A stretch of 64,000 nucleotides of DNA from Notospermus geniculatus (Eukaryota > Nemertea > Pilidiophora > Heteronemertea > Lineidae). The number at the start of each line of letters is the position of its first letter. Within the stretch, counting starts at the first letter, position 1. The stretch covers positions 67,316 to 131,315 of the forward strand of contig NMRB01002033.1 of NCBI GenBank assembly GCA_002633025.1, in the 5' to 3' direction. This document shows positions 12,374-22,080 of this stretch, in pieces. The notes under the pieces are model-generated. The model did no database searches. It worked only from the letters and a program-made list of their open reading frames with translations, and had not been told where the DNA came from. Position numbers and translations under genes: made by a program.

Positions 12374-12739
12374 AGGAGCAGTCAGCCGCGCGTATTGCCA
12401 AAAGATGGCAGCAAAGTTCTAGCTGACCAATACACAGGAAAATCCACGTGATTCGCGCTCGATCAAGAATGAATGGGTCCGCTATATGCATTGAAAAGGG
12501 AGCACCATTTGGTCACATGATGACTTATAGAGCAGAGGTGACACCTATAGAGCCTCATTGTTCGAGAGATGCGGTTCACCAAGCACGGCCAATCACATCT
12601 TGAGTCGTCATGAATAATAGGTGGCATCTGTGTACTATAAGTTCAAACCCACGCGTATATTCTCGCATGGTCTAATTCACCGTTGTTCCCCATTGGGTCG
12701 TAGTGACACCTATTGGTCAACTCACTGACACCTCCTATT
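12374..12739. mobile_element. AATAGGAG MITE, long copy
   Basis: Bounded by AGGAGCAGTCAGCCGCGCG and GACACCTCCTATTG. It contains CTGACCAATACACAGGAAAA, TTCACCAAGCACGGCCAATC and other blocks also seen in the fragment at 28930-29126 and the deleted copy at 51471-51642. No transposase frame is present. Confidence 0.75.
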
Positions 12740-14513
12740 GCTGTACACTGCGCAGCTTATGGATTATTTTTGCAATCAAAAAAGAAAACAAAAACATATT
12801 CACACCCCGTGTCTGGGACGGAAATTACCGACGATTTGGGCACAGATGACGTCACTTACTCCACTTTTAAATTGAAACAGTTCTGCGAGCACCAAATCAT
12901 AAAAAACGGAACCACTTACCAACGTTAATTCCCCCTGTTGATTTCGAACAATATCGGTTTTCCGGAAAAGAACATCTTTGCTGTTCTCCGCAGTTTCAAG
13001 TACAGGAGAAATGAAAATTTACCGGTGTGTCTTGTGACAGCTTAATCAAAGATGCCAGCAGTGTTCAGTAGTTGCGATCACGCTTAAGCTTAAGTTGGTT
13101 GCCTGCTTTAAGCTGTGTTGTCAGGTATTCCTCTTATAAGTGGCTATACGTCACGCAATTACACCAACCTTGTCTCTTTAACTACATCGGGGAGAGTTGA
13201 GGCAGTGATAACTCCCCAGCAGGGTTTCCTGTTAATCAGTTATCAAAGTGGAGTGTCGTGCTCTTCTACCACGAGATCCTCCTCTCTTAAAACCTCTTTG
13301 CTGCTTTTACCATACTCGACAATAAAAACTTCATGTACTGATAGATTACCATCCATTATGTCACTGAAAGTATACATCAGACCGTACAAAGTATGCCAGT
13401 AGTAGATCTGTACGTATACGTAGAGTACATAGTGTTTTGGTGTTGAAAGGTATCCCAGGAAATGAAATTGAATGAAATTGTTTCGGTCGCTTTGATTTTC
13501 AGCAGATTTCTGCAAACCATCCTTTCGACTGTCATTTTGGCTAAGTGCTGGAAATTTTGATTCTGACATATCGGAACTTTCTGAATTTTCGAAAGTACAT
13601 GTATACTTGTTTTTTTCTAAGATTTAAAATTTCTTCTTGATTTGAACCTGAGGTTAATCAAAGGAGCAACATTTTAGGTGTTACACAGCAAAACCAGAAA
13701 AAAATAACTCCTCAAGAACCACAGTGACCCCTGTCGGTAAGGGAGCGAACCCTTCCCTTTTCTGCAAGGCGGACGGAGTGGACGGCATTGTTTCGCTCCT
13801 GAGTATTAAGTTGGGTTCAAATCTGGTAGGAAGCAATGTCTTTCACCTTAGAAACCCGATTTCTATTTAACATTTTTGAGTATTAAGTTGGTTTAATTTT
13901 TTCGTTCTATGTAGTAGCAGAAGGGCTAGTAAATGAATAATTGTGCACACCTGTTATCAATCAAAAATTTATCTCATATCTTTTATAAATTTCTTGCTGG
14001 TGATTTTTCTCGCTTGATATTATTCACATTTGACAGGGCATCAATGAAAATAAATGCGTTTTCTATGCGGTGAAGACGCGGGGAACCTCGGGAGTCGTTC
14101 TTAAATTCATGATGATGAACTAAAAATGAATTTTTCATGCGAAAAATTATTCTTATCCCAAGTTGATCCTAAAGAAAGTGTTCTCGACATTCGCTCTTAT
14201 TTTCCTATTACACGTTGAAATCTGACTGAAATGCCAGCACAAGGTCACGATTTTATACGCTGTTTGGAGAAATTACTGAAGCAGAGGGAGTTCTAAGTAT
14301 TTTTTATTCACAGGTTTTACATCATGGCTTGTCAGCCGTAGTATTGCTTGCCATCGATTAAAAAAACATTACTTCTGCATCTGCATATACATCATTTTAC
14401 AGGCAAAAGCGAACATCTTTATAGTCAATAGGGTGGCCCTAAAACGCGCAAGCATACATGTACTTCCACTAACATCAGTCCCAAACCATTGGTATGAATG
14501 GGTATAGAGAAAA
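12740..14513. other. Intergenic stretch with one 108-codon frame
   Basis: Apart from the frame at 13243-13569 there is no supported gene. At 13829-13868, GGTAGGAAGCAATGTCTTTC and CTTAGAAACCCGATTTCTAT repeat in inverted form a block from 9447-9560. Confidence 0.35.
13243..13569 (-). CDS. Possible single-exon ORF of 108 codons
   Basis: The frame runs from an ATG (MSESKFPALS) to a TGA. Its C-terminal third is acidic and codon-like (DGNLSVHEVFIVEYG, then EEDLVVEEHDTPL). I recognise no domain, and the middle (YVLYVYVQIYYWH) overlaps a GTACGTATACGTA-rich patch that suggests chance. A possible acceptor (CGTACAG) lies near 13406, so the C-terminal part could instead be a last exon. It is listed because its composition is better than that of most short frames here. 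Confidence 0.2.
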   Translation of the reverse strand: MSESKFPALSQNDSRKDGLQKSAENQSDRNNFIQFHFLGYLSTPKHYVLYVYVQIYYWHTLYGLMYTFSDIMDGNLSVHEVFIVEYGKSSKEVLREEDLVVEEHDTPL

Positions 14514-14756
14514 GGGAGTAAGAAATAACAGTGGAAAATAAGAAGTGGGAAATTTTGGAATTTTGCGCGAATTTTTCAATTTCCCCAATTGGGAGATTTT
14601 TTTTCCCATTTTGAGAAATATCGCCAGAAAAATCAAACAAAATGTCATGTCATTTTAAGAAAATTTCTCACAATGGGAAAAAATTACTCCCAATTTGAAA
14701 AATGGAAAAATTCGCGGAAAATTCCAAAATTTCCCACTTTTACTTCTTACTTTCTT
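14514..14756. mobile_element. MITE family C, copy 1 (GGGAGTAAGAAAT ends)
   Basis: A palindromic element of about 243 bp with arms GTGGAAAATAAGAAGTGGGA, AATTTTGGAATTTTGCGCG and their complements. The left end is clear (GGGAGTAAGAAATAACAG); the right end is eroded (TTACTTCTTACTTTCTTA). The better-kept copy is at 43077-43316. Confidence 0.75.
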
Positions 14757-15432
14757 AGAATCTTTTTAGAAGAAAAATAACACCAAGATACCTCGATTCA
14801 GTAGTTTTAGCTCCAGAGCCGTTTTTGTGAAGCAAAGTCCGAGGTCTTTTTATCTTTTCCGGCGAACTGCAAATTCTATTACTATCAGCACTAATAGCGT
14901 CGCCGGCATCCTGTAGATTAACAACGTGACTTCGTTATGCTACGGTATGTACGAGGAACGAATTCTTGTCCGATTCCAGTGGCCTACCATTGCCAATGAC
15001 TTTAATTATAAAGTGATGCGGTCGTCTTCCAAACCGCATGCTTCACTATAGCCGTGTTTTGTGTAGCATCATCGGTATTTCAAATCGATAAAGCAATGAT
15101 CACCACATGCGGGATTCTCACACCGACACCAAAGACCGATGGCCTCTGGTTACAAGCTTCATTTATTAGGTGTTTCATCCTGCGTTGGGTCTTGGTGGTT
15201 AGCGGGAAAAGATGGTTGGATATCATAAAAGAGCCCGATAGGCAGCCCAAAACATAAGAAATCAGGAGACAGGTTATATGCTTGATTACCTTGGCAGATG
15301 TTGATCCTGATGGTAAAAAATAATACCGTTCTCTACACGGATTTCAGATTTATTTCTTATCTTTCCCGTTGAATGCAAGTGCACAGACAAGTGTACATGA
15401 CGTGCTTCGGGTAAATGTAATTCATGTCAGTA
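14757..15432. other. Intergenic stretch, nothing recognised
   Basis: Short chance frames only; no paired arms seen. Confidence 0.35.
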
Positions 15433-15920
15433 GTGAGGTTTCGCAAACCTGACGAAGTACGTAGTACGAAATACGAAATTCGACTTTATTTCCAGAACCT
15501 AATGCATTTATGGAGACGGTTGTTACCACAAATGTCCCTGCTGCCAATGCGTCTTTTAGCATTCCTGTAAGACCGGGAGAGTTTTGGTGTACATGTATCT
15601 TAAATTTTTAAATTTCCACTTCGTAGCTACGTCCCTGCTGCCAGTGCGTCTTTTAGCACATCCTGTAAGACAGGGAGAGTTTTGGTGTATCTTAAATTTT
15701 TAAATTTCCACTTCGTAGCTACGAAGTGGAAACGAAACACAAATTTCAAAGTTTAATATACACCGTAACCTCTATCGGTCTAACGTCATACGCTAAAAGA
15801 CGCTCTTGCAGCAGGCGATATTTGTGGTACCAACCATCTCCTGAAATACATTACGTCATGGAAGTGAAGTCCATTTTCGTATTTCGTACTTCGTGTTTCG
15901 TCCGATTTGCGAAACTTCAC
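15433..15920. mobile_element. MITE family A, copy 2
   Basis: Ends GTGAGGTTTCGCAAACC and GATTTGCGAAACTTCAC, flanked by TA on both sides. The centre carries an extra tandem block: GTCCCTGCTGCCAGTGCGTC with TTTCCACTTCGTAGCTAC is present twice (about 15530-15632 and 15633-15722), making this copy longer than copy 1. Confidence 0.8.
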
Positions 15921-16198
15921 TAATGTCACCATTCGTAAGTGGGCGAAAAGGTGAAACGTCAATTATAGGTGCCGGTAACACGTTTATTCTGTCATTTACT
16001 AGGTGATCGATTGGTTTGCCGACAAAATTAGCCTTTCGATTGCAGAAGCTATATATAAGAAAAGAAAACTCCTGGTCTACTATTATCCTATTGATTGCTT
16101 TGGCCTGGAAAAATTTCTCAAATCATCTGTCATTCGATATAGATAACTTTAAATATATGTCACGGTCTATTACAGTCTGTCATGTGAAAAAGCATTAT

Positions 16199-16608
16199 GC
16201 GGGTGATCCACCGACTTTACGACGAGTTTACGATCAGTTGGCGACTTGTTCACGACGGGTTTCCGATTAGTTGACGACGAAAAATCGTGGCAGGTGGATC
16301 AGCATTCACAATTCGTTCACGACGGGTTTGCGACTCGTTCACGACTGAAATTTGTTGACGACTAGTTTGCGACGAGTTTACGACGAGATCAAACATGTTG
16401 ATTTGGTCGCAAACTAGTCGTCAACTCGTCGTAAAGTTTGCTCTGTAGCAGTACGTATTTTTTCGGTGGATCAGCTTCAACCTCACGTCATTTCTTTACG
16501 ATCAGTTTGTGACTAGTGTACGACGAGTTGGCGACTTGTTGACGACTGCCGTCGTGAACAAGTTGCCAACTGATCGTAAACTCGTCGTCAAGTCAGTGGA
16601 CCACCCGC
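16199..16608. mobile_element. Inverted-repeat element built of ACGACGAGTT words
   Basis: The left arm GCGGGTGATCCACCGAC, TTTACGACGAGTTTACGATC and AGTTGGCGACTTGTTCACGA is mirrored by the right arm ending CAGTGGACCACCCGC. The interior is a degenerate array of ACGACGAGTTTACGA and GTTGACGACTAG, partly inverted on itself. It is about 410 bp and non-coding. Confidence 0.7.
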
Positions 16609-16615
16609 ATTAATA

Positions 16616-16686
16616 ATCGTATATACCAAAACGAATTTTTGATGATAATGCCATTATCATCAAAAATTCGTTTTGGTATATACGAT
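16616..16686. repeat. Perfect 71-bp palindrome
   Basis: Two perfect arms of 35 bp, reading from ATCGTATATACCAAAACG through ATTTTTGATGATAATG, meet at a single central base near 16651. It lies 7 bp beyond the preceding element and could extrude as a cruciform. Confidence 0.85.
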
Positions 16687-17522
16687 CATCAATTTGTTTC
16701 GACTGCCATGTCCTATGCACATGTAGTACACTTGTTTACGTGTGCACATGAATATCGATCATCCACGCTCCAACAGAATTTGTAATGGAGTCAAGTCCCA
16801 TCAAGGTTACACATGTTGTGGGAATCTCATACGGCGATGTTGTATTTTATCAATATGTATTATAACATACAGCGGAATTGAAATATCGATGATCGCCTCG
16901 TGTTCGGTATAAATGGTCCTGCTTGAAGCAGGTAAATACAACTACAATGTACAAGTATACATGATTACATAGCTGATCTTTCTATGAAGGAAGGAATAGG
17001 AAGGGTATACAGTATTACCCTTTCCACCCTAAACTAGGTAGCTACCTTTTCTGCCGAAGGTCTGATGCTGCGCGCACACTGGCACCATTTTTCCAACATT
17101 ATGCTGATGTCAGATCACTGCGATTGTCTGCGCTACGACGGAACAGTCGGCATCAGGCGTCGCAATCATGGTCAGGTCACAAAAACGAAAATGTGTACGA
17201 TCGTCGTGGAACGAGCAGCATAATCAGGGCGTAGGGAATCGTAAACTTGAGTCAGGTTGACTGCGAATGAATTACGCCCGTCGGGATGACACAGAAGTTG
17301 AATAGGTTCAACTCTTGCGATTCGTGATCTTTTTGATCGGCGACTGATACCCATCGTCGTAACTGAGACACAACTGCAGTCATGTCACACCAGATCGGCG
17401 ACTGATTTGTTCCACGCTGTCGTGCCTCAGACGCAAAGTGATCCAGAAAGGTCAGTCTGGCCTGTTCTGTGCCATCGCAAGGTCGACCTGACACAGCCAT
17501 GACGGAACAATGCGATCTTTTG
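16687..17522. other. Intergenic stretch, no gene recognised
   Basis: At 17070-17480 GTCGCAATCATGGTCA, CGATCGTCGT and GATCGGCGACTGAT words recur, resembling an eroded version of the array at 16199. The 160-codon minus-strand frame at 17252-17734 spans this and the next repeat and is not credible as a gene. Confidence 0.35.
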
Positions 17523-17706
17523 ACCCTGTGTACACTTGCCAACAAGATAGCAACATTTAGACAACATTTGAACAACATGTTGGCAAACATTTTTTCCCAT
17601 GTGCATACTACACTGTACAGTACTAGTAGGCCTACACTACATTTGTTCAACAAGGTGTTGTAACTCTGAGCTTTGCAAAAATATTGCCAGTGTACACAGA
17701 CCTTTA
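17523..17706. mobile_element. MITE with GTGTACAC ends and CAACATTTGAACAACATG core, copy 1
   Basis: The left end CCCTGTGTACACTTGCCAAC pairs with TTGCCAGTGTACACAGACC. The interior has CAACATTTGAACAACATGTT. Related stretches lie at 48508-48766, 54216-54313 and 55397-55470. Confidence 0.65.
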
Positions 17707-17894
17707 TGCATCTTTTGTCACCGATGACATGCATCGCTTCTATTTACAGAGATCATACTAGCAGACGTTAACTCATCAGCCCTTAAGGGATTCTATAGAA
17801 AATCATTTTTTTTTCATATTCAACTTGTTAGCAAATTACGCCGACAGCTTGAGATTCGCTGTAATTTGATTCCCGACAAACCATCCATGCAGAA

Positions 17895-18065
17895 GATGAT
17901 AGTAAGCATAAAGTCGTCTGCGAATTTCGCAAAATTTCCGACCCCAATCGGGGTCTTCTTCAGATCTCTTATCTACTAGAAAGTGCCTGAGCAAAAATGT
18001 GCGAAATTCGAAGACGACTTTATGTTTACTATCATTTTGTGTGTCGTTTTTTTTTGTGCTGCTGG
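17895..18065. mobile_element. Two Penelope-like element termini in inverted orientation
   Basis: Read on the minus strand, 17895-17965 contains CTGAAGAAGACCCC, GATT, GGGGTCGGAAATTTTGCG, the terminal hairpin seen at the end of the element at 61253. Read on the plus strand, 17982-18065 contains AAAGTGCCTGAG, TGCGAAATTCGAAGACGAC and then TTACTATCATTTTGTGTGTC and TTTTGTGCTG, matching that element's 3' tail (TTTACCACTTTGTGTGTCAA). The outer arms (GTAAGCATAAAGTCGTC and GACGACTTTATGTTTAC) pair. The result is two element ends facing each other, one lacking the hairpin. Confidence 0.55.
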
Positions 18066-18206
18066 ATACATGCAGAAGATGGATGCAAAATGGTATTTGC
18101 AGAAAAAACTATGGGTCTTTTTCTTCTGCATTTTCACCATCAAACACGTAAATCTGAAGTGACGCTCGACAGAACTTGCCGTCCGTCTCAGATTCTCCGC
18201 CGTTCC

Positions 18207-18560
18207 CCACAAGACAAAGCTGCAGCTTTGTCTTCAGGCTGGTTGGCCATCTTGTTCAAACAAGGCCATCGACTGCGTCTTTAGCCTTGTCCCAATCGTG
18301 TCATCTTTTGCGTTAACTCATAAATTATAAATGAATCTGACCCCTACGTGGCCCGCCTCTGAGCCAATCAGAACTCGTGAAACAAATCACCGTTCGGCAC
18401 TTTCTCTTCTCTTCCCGCACGCATTTGTAACACGGATTTTGATTGGCACATCGATCAGCCTTCGCACACTGATGATTGGCTGAGGCTCTACCTCCTCAGA
18501 AGCGGGAAATGTGGTGGATTCAAACCAGGCTAGATGGGCGTCAGGCCAGATACATGTAGA
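18207..18560. repeat. CCAAT-rich dispersed repeat, copy 1
   Basis: This block includes AGCCAATCAGAACTCGTGAA, GATTTTGATTGGCACAT, GATTGGCTGAGGCTC and CAAACCAGGCTAGATGGGCG. It recurs inverted at about 55072-55384. The CCAAT motifs are therefore part of the repeat and should not be taken as a promoter. Confidence 0.65.
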
Positions 18561-19654
18561 CTGGTGAGAATCAGATGGTTATGGCCAGAATTCATGTCGG
18601 CTGGTCATTAGGGGACAAGTCAGTAACATGTCACTTTGAAACAAACGCACTGAATTTCAGCTAAGGCTGATTGGTGTAGTAGGTGGCAGTCTATTCTATT
18701 CCAGAAGTAACAGAGTTAGCGATTCTATCATTCGCAGTGATAGAAATCGAGGAGAGTTAATCAGACTGATAAAATAAGTATCAAAATTCCAATTTGGTCG
18801 GATTATTTTTCAATATATGGCTTTCAATTGATCTTCAACCGCTGTAGATAGACATCGTGTCTATTAAACCACATAGTCGTTGCTAAGCGACTGTACACAA
18901 ATAACCTTTGTTCCATCGTCACCAGGCGGTTCAGACTTGATTGAAGGAACGTGAATGACATCAGTCACCGTCTAAAGCATGGATGAATAGCATGTTGCAT
19001 TGTCATATATCACCCGACGTCGCGAGATGGATTGATCAATTTAACTTCGAAAGCGGGTATAGAATCTGTCATATGTGCAGGTTTTATTAAAATTCTGAGA
19101 GTTGTATGTTGATGTAGCGTTTGTTTCTTTAGGCACTCTACTGGCTCGGAATCCAATGAAACCTAGGACCTTCATGTTGTTATACATGTACCGCGATCGT
19201 CGAAGAGGTCGTCGCCGTTAGGTGGCAGGTACGTCGCCATGTTCGACCAATGATGCATCATTTACACGACGTAATATATGGACAAATGTTGCGCTAGATG
19301 TGCCTCGGGTGACCCGGGCTCGGGTGACCAGTAACTGATGGTAATATGCCCTCAGATACGTAACGGCACATAAAATATTGATCATGACCATATGCCAATG
19401 CATTAATGCACAGTGGCTGCATGGGTGAAGCATCGACATGCACTGTTCTAGTGATTTTGGAGCTTGTTTCCTAACGCCCCACGCTTGCGGACATGATTTG
19501 AATTCGTCTCTGCTGTCTTTCGCTTTGCTTTGACGAGGTACAGCCATTTCGTACCACCTCTATTCTCTATCGTAATGGTAAAATCAAGAAAGAAAGAATG
19601 ATTGGATAAGATTTTTTTGTATTTTTGTTTTTCTTTTGCAAATTTTATTATAAA
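18561..19654. other. Intergenic stretch, nothing recognised
   Basis: Only short chance frames (109 codons at most, minus strand, 19218-19547) without domains or clear splice sites. Confidence 0.35.
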
Positions 19655-19906
19655 CACTGAAAATCTTTGCATAGGCAAGCTGCCTAATGTAGTTTAGGCA
19701 TTATCTCATCCACAGAATGTCTATCATGTTAGGCATTTTGCCTAATGTTCATTAGGCAATGCCTTAGGCAGATCGCCTAATGTAAGCATTAGACAAAATG
19801 CCTATAAAGGAACATTAGGCAAAATACCTAACATGATAGACATTCTGGGGATGAGATAATGCCTAACCCTATATTAGGTAGCTTGCCTATGCAAAGGCTT
19901 TCAGTG
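19655..19906. mobile_element. Palindromic MITE with GCATAGGCAAGC ends
   Basis: Arms of about 95 bp pair nearly throughout: CACTGAAAATCTTTGCATAG, GCAAGCTGCCTAATGTAG, TTAGGCATTATCTCATCC and AGAATGTCTATCATGTTAGG against their complements at 19812-19906. The word CCTAATGT recurs many times. Non-coding. Confidence 0.8.
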
Positions 19907-21480
19907 AAGTAAAGTAGTACCTGCAGATAAAGACGGACATTCATGATCAGGTTCGTGAACAGGAATCGTTTCCATTTGAAAACCACCTGAAGGCATGGAG
20001 GTATGAAATCTTATTTTATACCTTCATGCTGAAGGCTACAGTCACGCTCTGTGCAATGGCTCTTCACAGGCTTCTGGTTTATCCATGCTGCTTCTTGATT
20101 CCTCTTAATAAACGATAACCCAATAACCTGTCCACACATCTCTGGCAAGCTCCAAACAATTTAAATCAATACAACAAATAGAAGAATAGCTGGGATACCA
20201 TTGCCCAATTCATCATCCTGTCAGCAGAAATAATATTTGCATTATCCCGATCATATCGGTTCGTGGACAGTATGGTGATGGTATTCCGATTAAGAAGCAA
20301 TGGTTTGCATTACTTTGATACTTGATAGCTTAAGTGGTGAAAAGGAGATGTGGATACTCGGTATTATGTGAAGTGGCAAATTTATGGGAACGCAATCTTG
20401 TGGTGGTACAGTTAATTGCAAAGTAAATTTACTAACAATAAACATTGCAAGCATTGTACGTTACATGTACGTCTGCATCTTCCGCTATGTTTTCTTCATT
20501 TCGTTGGCCATAAACGCAAATCAGTCGAAAATGTAGTCCATCGATTATCGTATAATATGTTGTCGCTGCTAATCTGAATCATTTCGTTTCTTTGCGTGTT
20601 CTGGACTGGCCGTAACTCCCGCCGCAGTTTCGAACCGCTGCCGTATTACAAACACCCTGGAACTGCTTCGGTACACGCGATTCTCTGAAGATGACCAATA
20701 GGCGTCACTGGCCTAGTTGTAGCCAGCCAATCAGTGATCGGCTTTCAGGACCACTTTGGGGGCATAGCGACGGCGCGGTGATCATAGCAGTCATTGTGAC
20801 CTGAGTGCCTCTCGACAGGCTCGACGTGTTTCAGGCAATCAACACATATACGGCGGCGTCGGCTCAAGTGTCAATAGGGGATTTTTGTTTGACAATTGCT
20901 GAGAGTGACAATGTCGCACGGTATTGCCAACATTCAAATCGAGTCCAAGCAATCAATAAAATTTTTTAAAAAACTCGTCACTACCTCTCAGATGCAGAAG
21001 ATTCTAAACTCGCTAAATGATTATTCAAATGAGTTCGAAACTGTTATCTGCAGCCGCAATGGGACTCGGAGAGGTTTCCTGCTTACTACAGTCTTCAATT
21101 GAGTGCTACGGATACGGACGTGAATTAATGATGGCCATTAACGCAGGTATCCGTGGCTTATAATGTGCAGGATGTCCTATGCTAACCTGGTAAAGCGACA
21201 AATCGACCGCACCTAGTAACTCAGCTGCTGCCAATGGTTATATTCAGTATAGTGTGGTTGTAATTGATGAGTCGTGGTCTGCAACGCCATTCATCCCTTC
21301 TGCAGTTTGACACTCCATGACGTCCATTTTCGCAACGCTTGATTTATGGTAATAAGATTGGTTGTAATGCTGCTGGTTAATTAAGCACGAAGAAAACTAT
21401 CACGGTAAGCATGATATTTCTACTTTTGCTGATGAGAATGGCTGAAGTCGTGCAGCAGGTTGGCGTGTCTTTACCGCTTT
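19907..21480. other. Intergenic stretch with a weak promoter-plus-exon candidate near 20.9 kb
   Basis: At 20690-20740, GACCAATAGG and GCCAATCAGTG resemble CCAAT boxes, followed by GC-rich DNA and an ATG at 20911 (MSHGIANIQIESKQ) in a frame that closes at 21102. The predicted donor (GAGAG|GTTTCC) is poor and no next exon was found, so this is not listed as a gene. Confidence 0.25.
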
Positions 21481-21568
21481 ACAGTGTGTCCCAGAGAGAA
21501 CCGAGAATTAAATTGGAACAAAACGATCAGTAATTGGTCTCGGTGGATTCATATCAATCATCACCGCT

Positions 21569-22004
21569 CCAGGGACGGATCCAGGATTTCGGGAAAGAGG
21601 GGGCGCACTGTGCTAGAAACATTGAAATCTGCGGTGAATTTCAATGATTTGCTCCAAATTTCGGAATTTCACGGTCGATTTTAAAGATTTTTTGGCCGAA
21701 AGGGGGGGGGGCGTGCGGCGGGTGCGCCCCCCTTGGATCCGCGCCTGCGCTCTTCTCGCAATAGCTATTCCCTTCCCCACAGAATATCCAGCGAACTCGG
21801 AAATTTGACTTGGCTGATGTAACCCACTGCCCCGGTGTGTNTTTAAAGATTTTTTGGCCGAAAGGGGGGGGGGGCGTGCGGCGGGTGCGCCCCCCCTTGG
21901 ATCCGCGCCTGCGCTCTTCTCGCAATAGCTATTCCCTTCCCCACAGAATATCCAGCGAACTCGGAAATTTGACTTGGCTGATGTAACCCACTGCCCCGGT
22001 GTGT
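21569..22004. mobile_element. GGATCCRGGATTT element with internal duplication across an N
   Basis: The left end CAGGGACGGATCCAGGATTT and the right end TTGGATCCGCGCCTG pair, as in the sister copy at 38914. The 161-bp unit 21680-21840 is repeated almost exactly at 21842-22004, with a single N at 21841 exactly between the two units. Units differ mainly in the length of their G and C runs. An assembly join of overlapping or allelic contigs is the simplest explanation. Confidence 0.7.
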
Positions 22005-22017
22005 GATTGCCCCCCTC

Positions 22018-22080
22018 ATTAATAATAATAATAATAATTTTATTCAATTTAAAGGATAACAAGGCATTGCCCTTTCTAAA
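22018..22080. repeat. (AAT)n followed by a LINE-like tail
   Basis: An array of AAT units is followed by TTTTATTCAATTTAAAGGAT. In reverse orientation this resembles the AATAAAATTATTATT tails of some non-LTR retrotransposons. No reverse transcriptase coding sequence is present, so the class is a guess. Confidence 0.4.

Noticed and set aside
16199-16608. Repeated ACGACGAGTT words considered as a CRISPR-like or satellite array
   Set aside because: The words are irregular in spacing, partly inverted, and the whole is bounded by terminal inverted repeats; the genome is eukaryotic.
17252-17734. 160-codon minus-strand frame
   Set aside because: It runs across two repeat elements, has no domain, and its sequence follows the repeated CAACATTTGAACAACATG motif.
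20893-21102. Frame after CCAAT-like boxes, considered as a first exon
   Set aside because: The donor is weak and the frame matches no known family; left as a note only.
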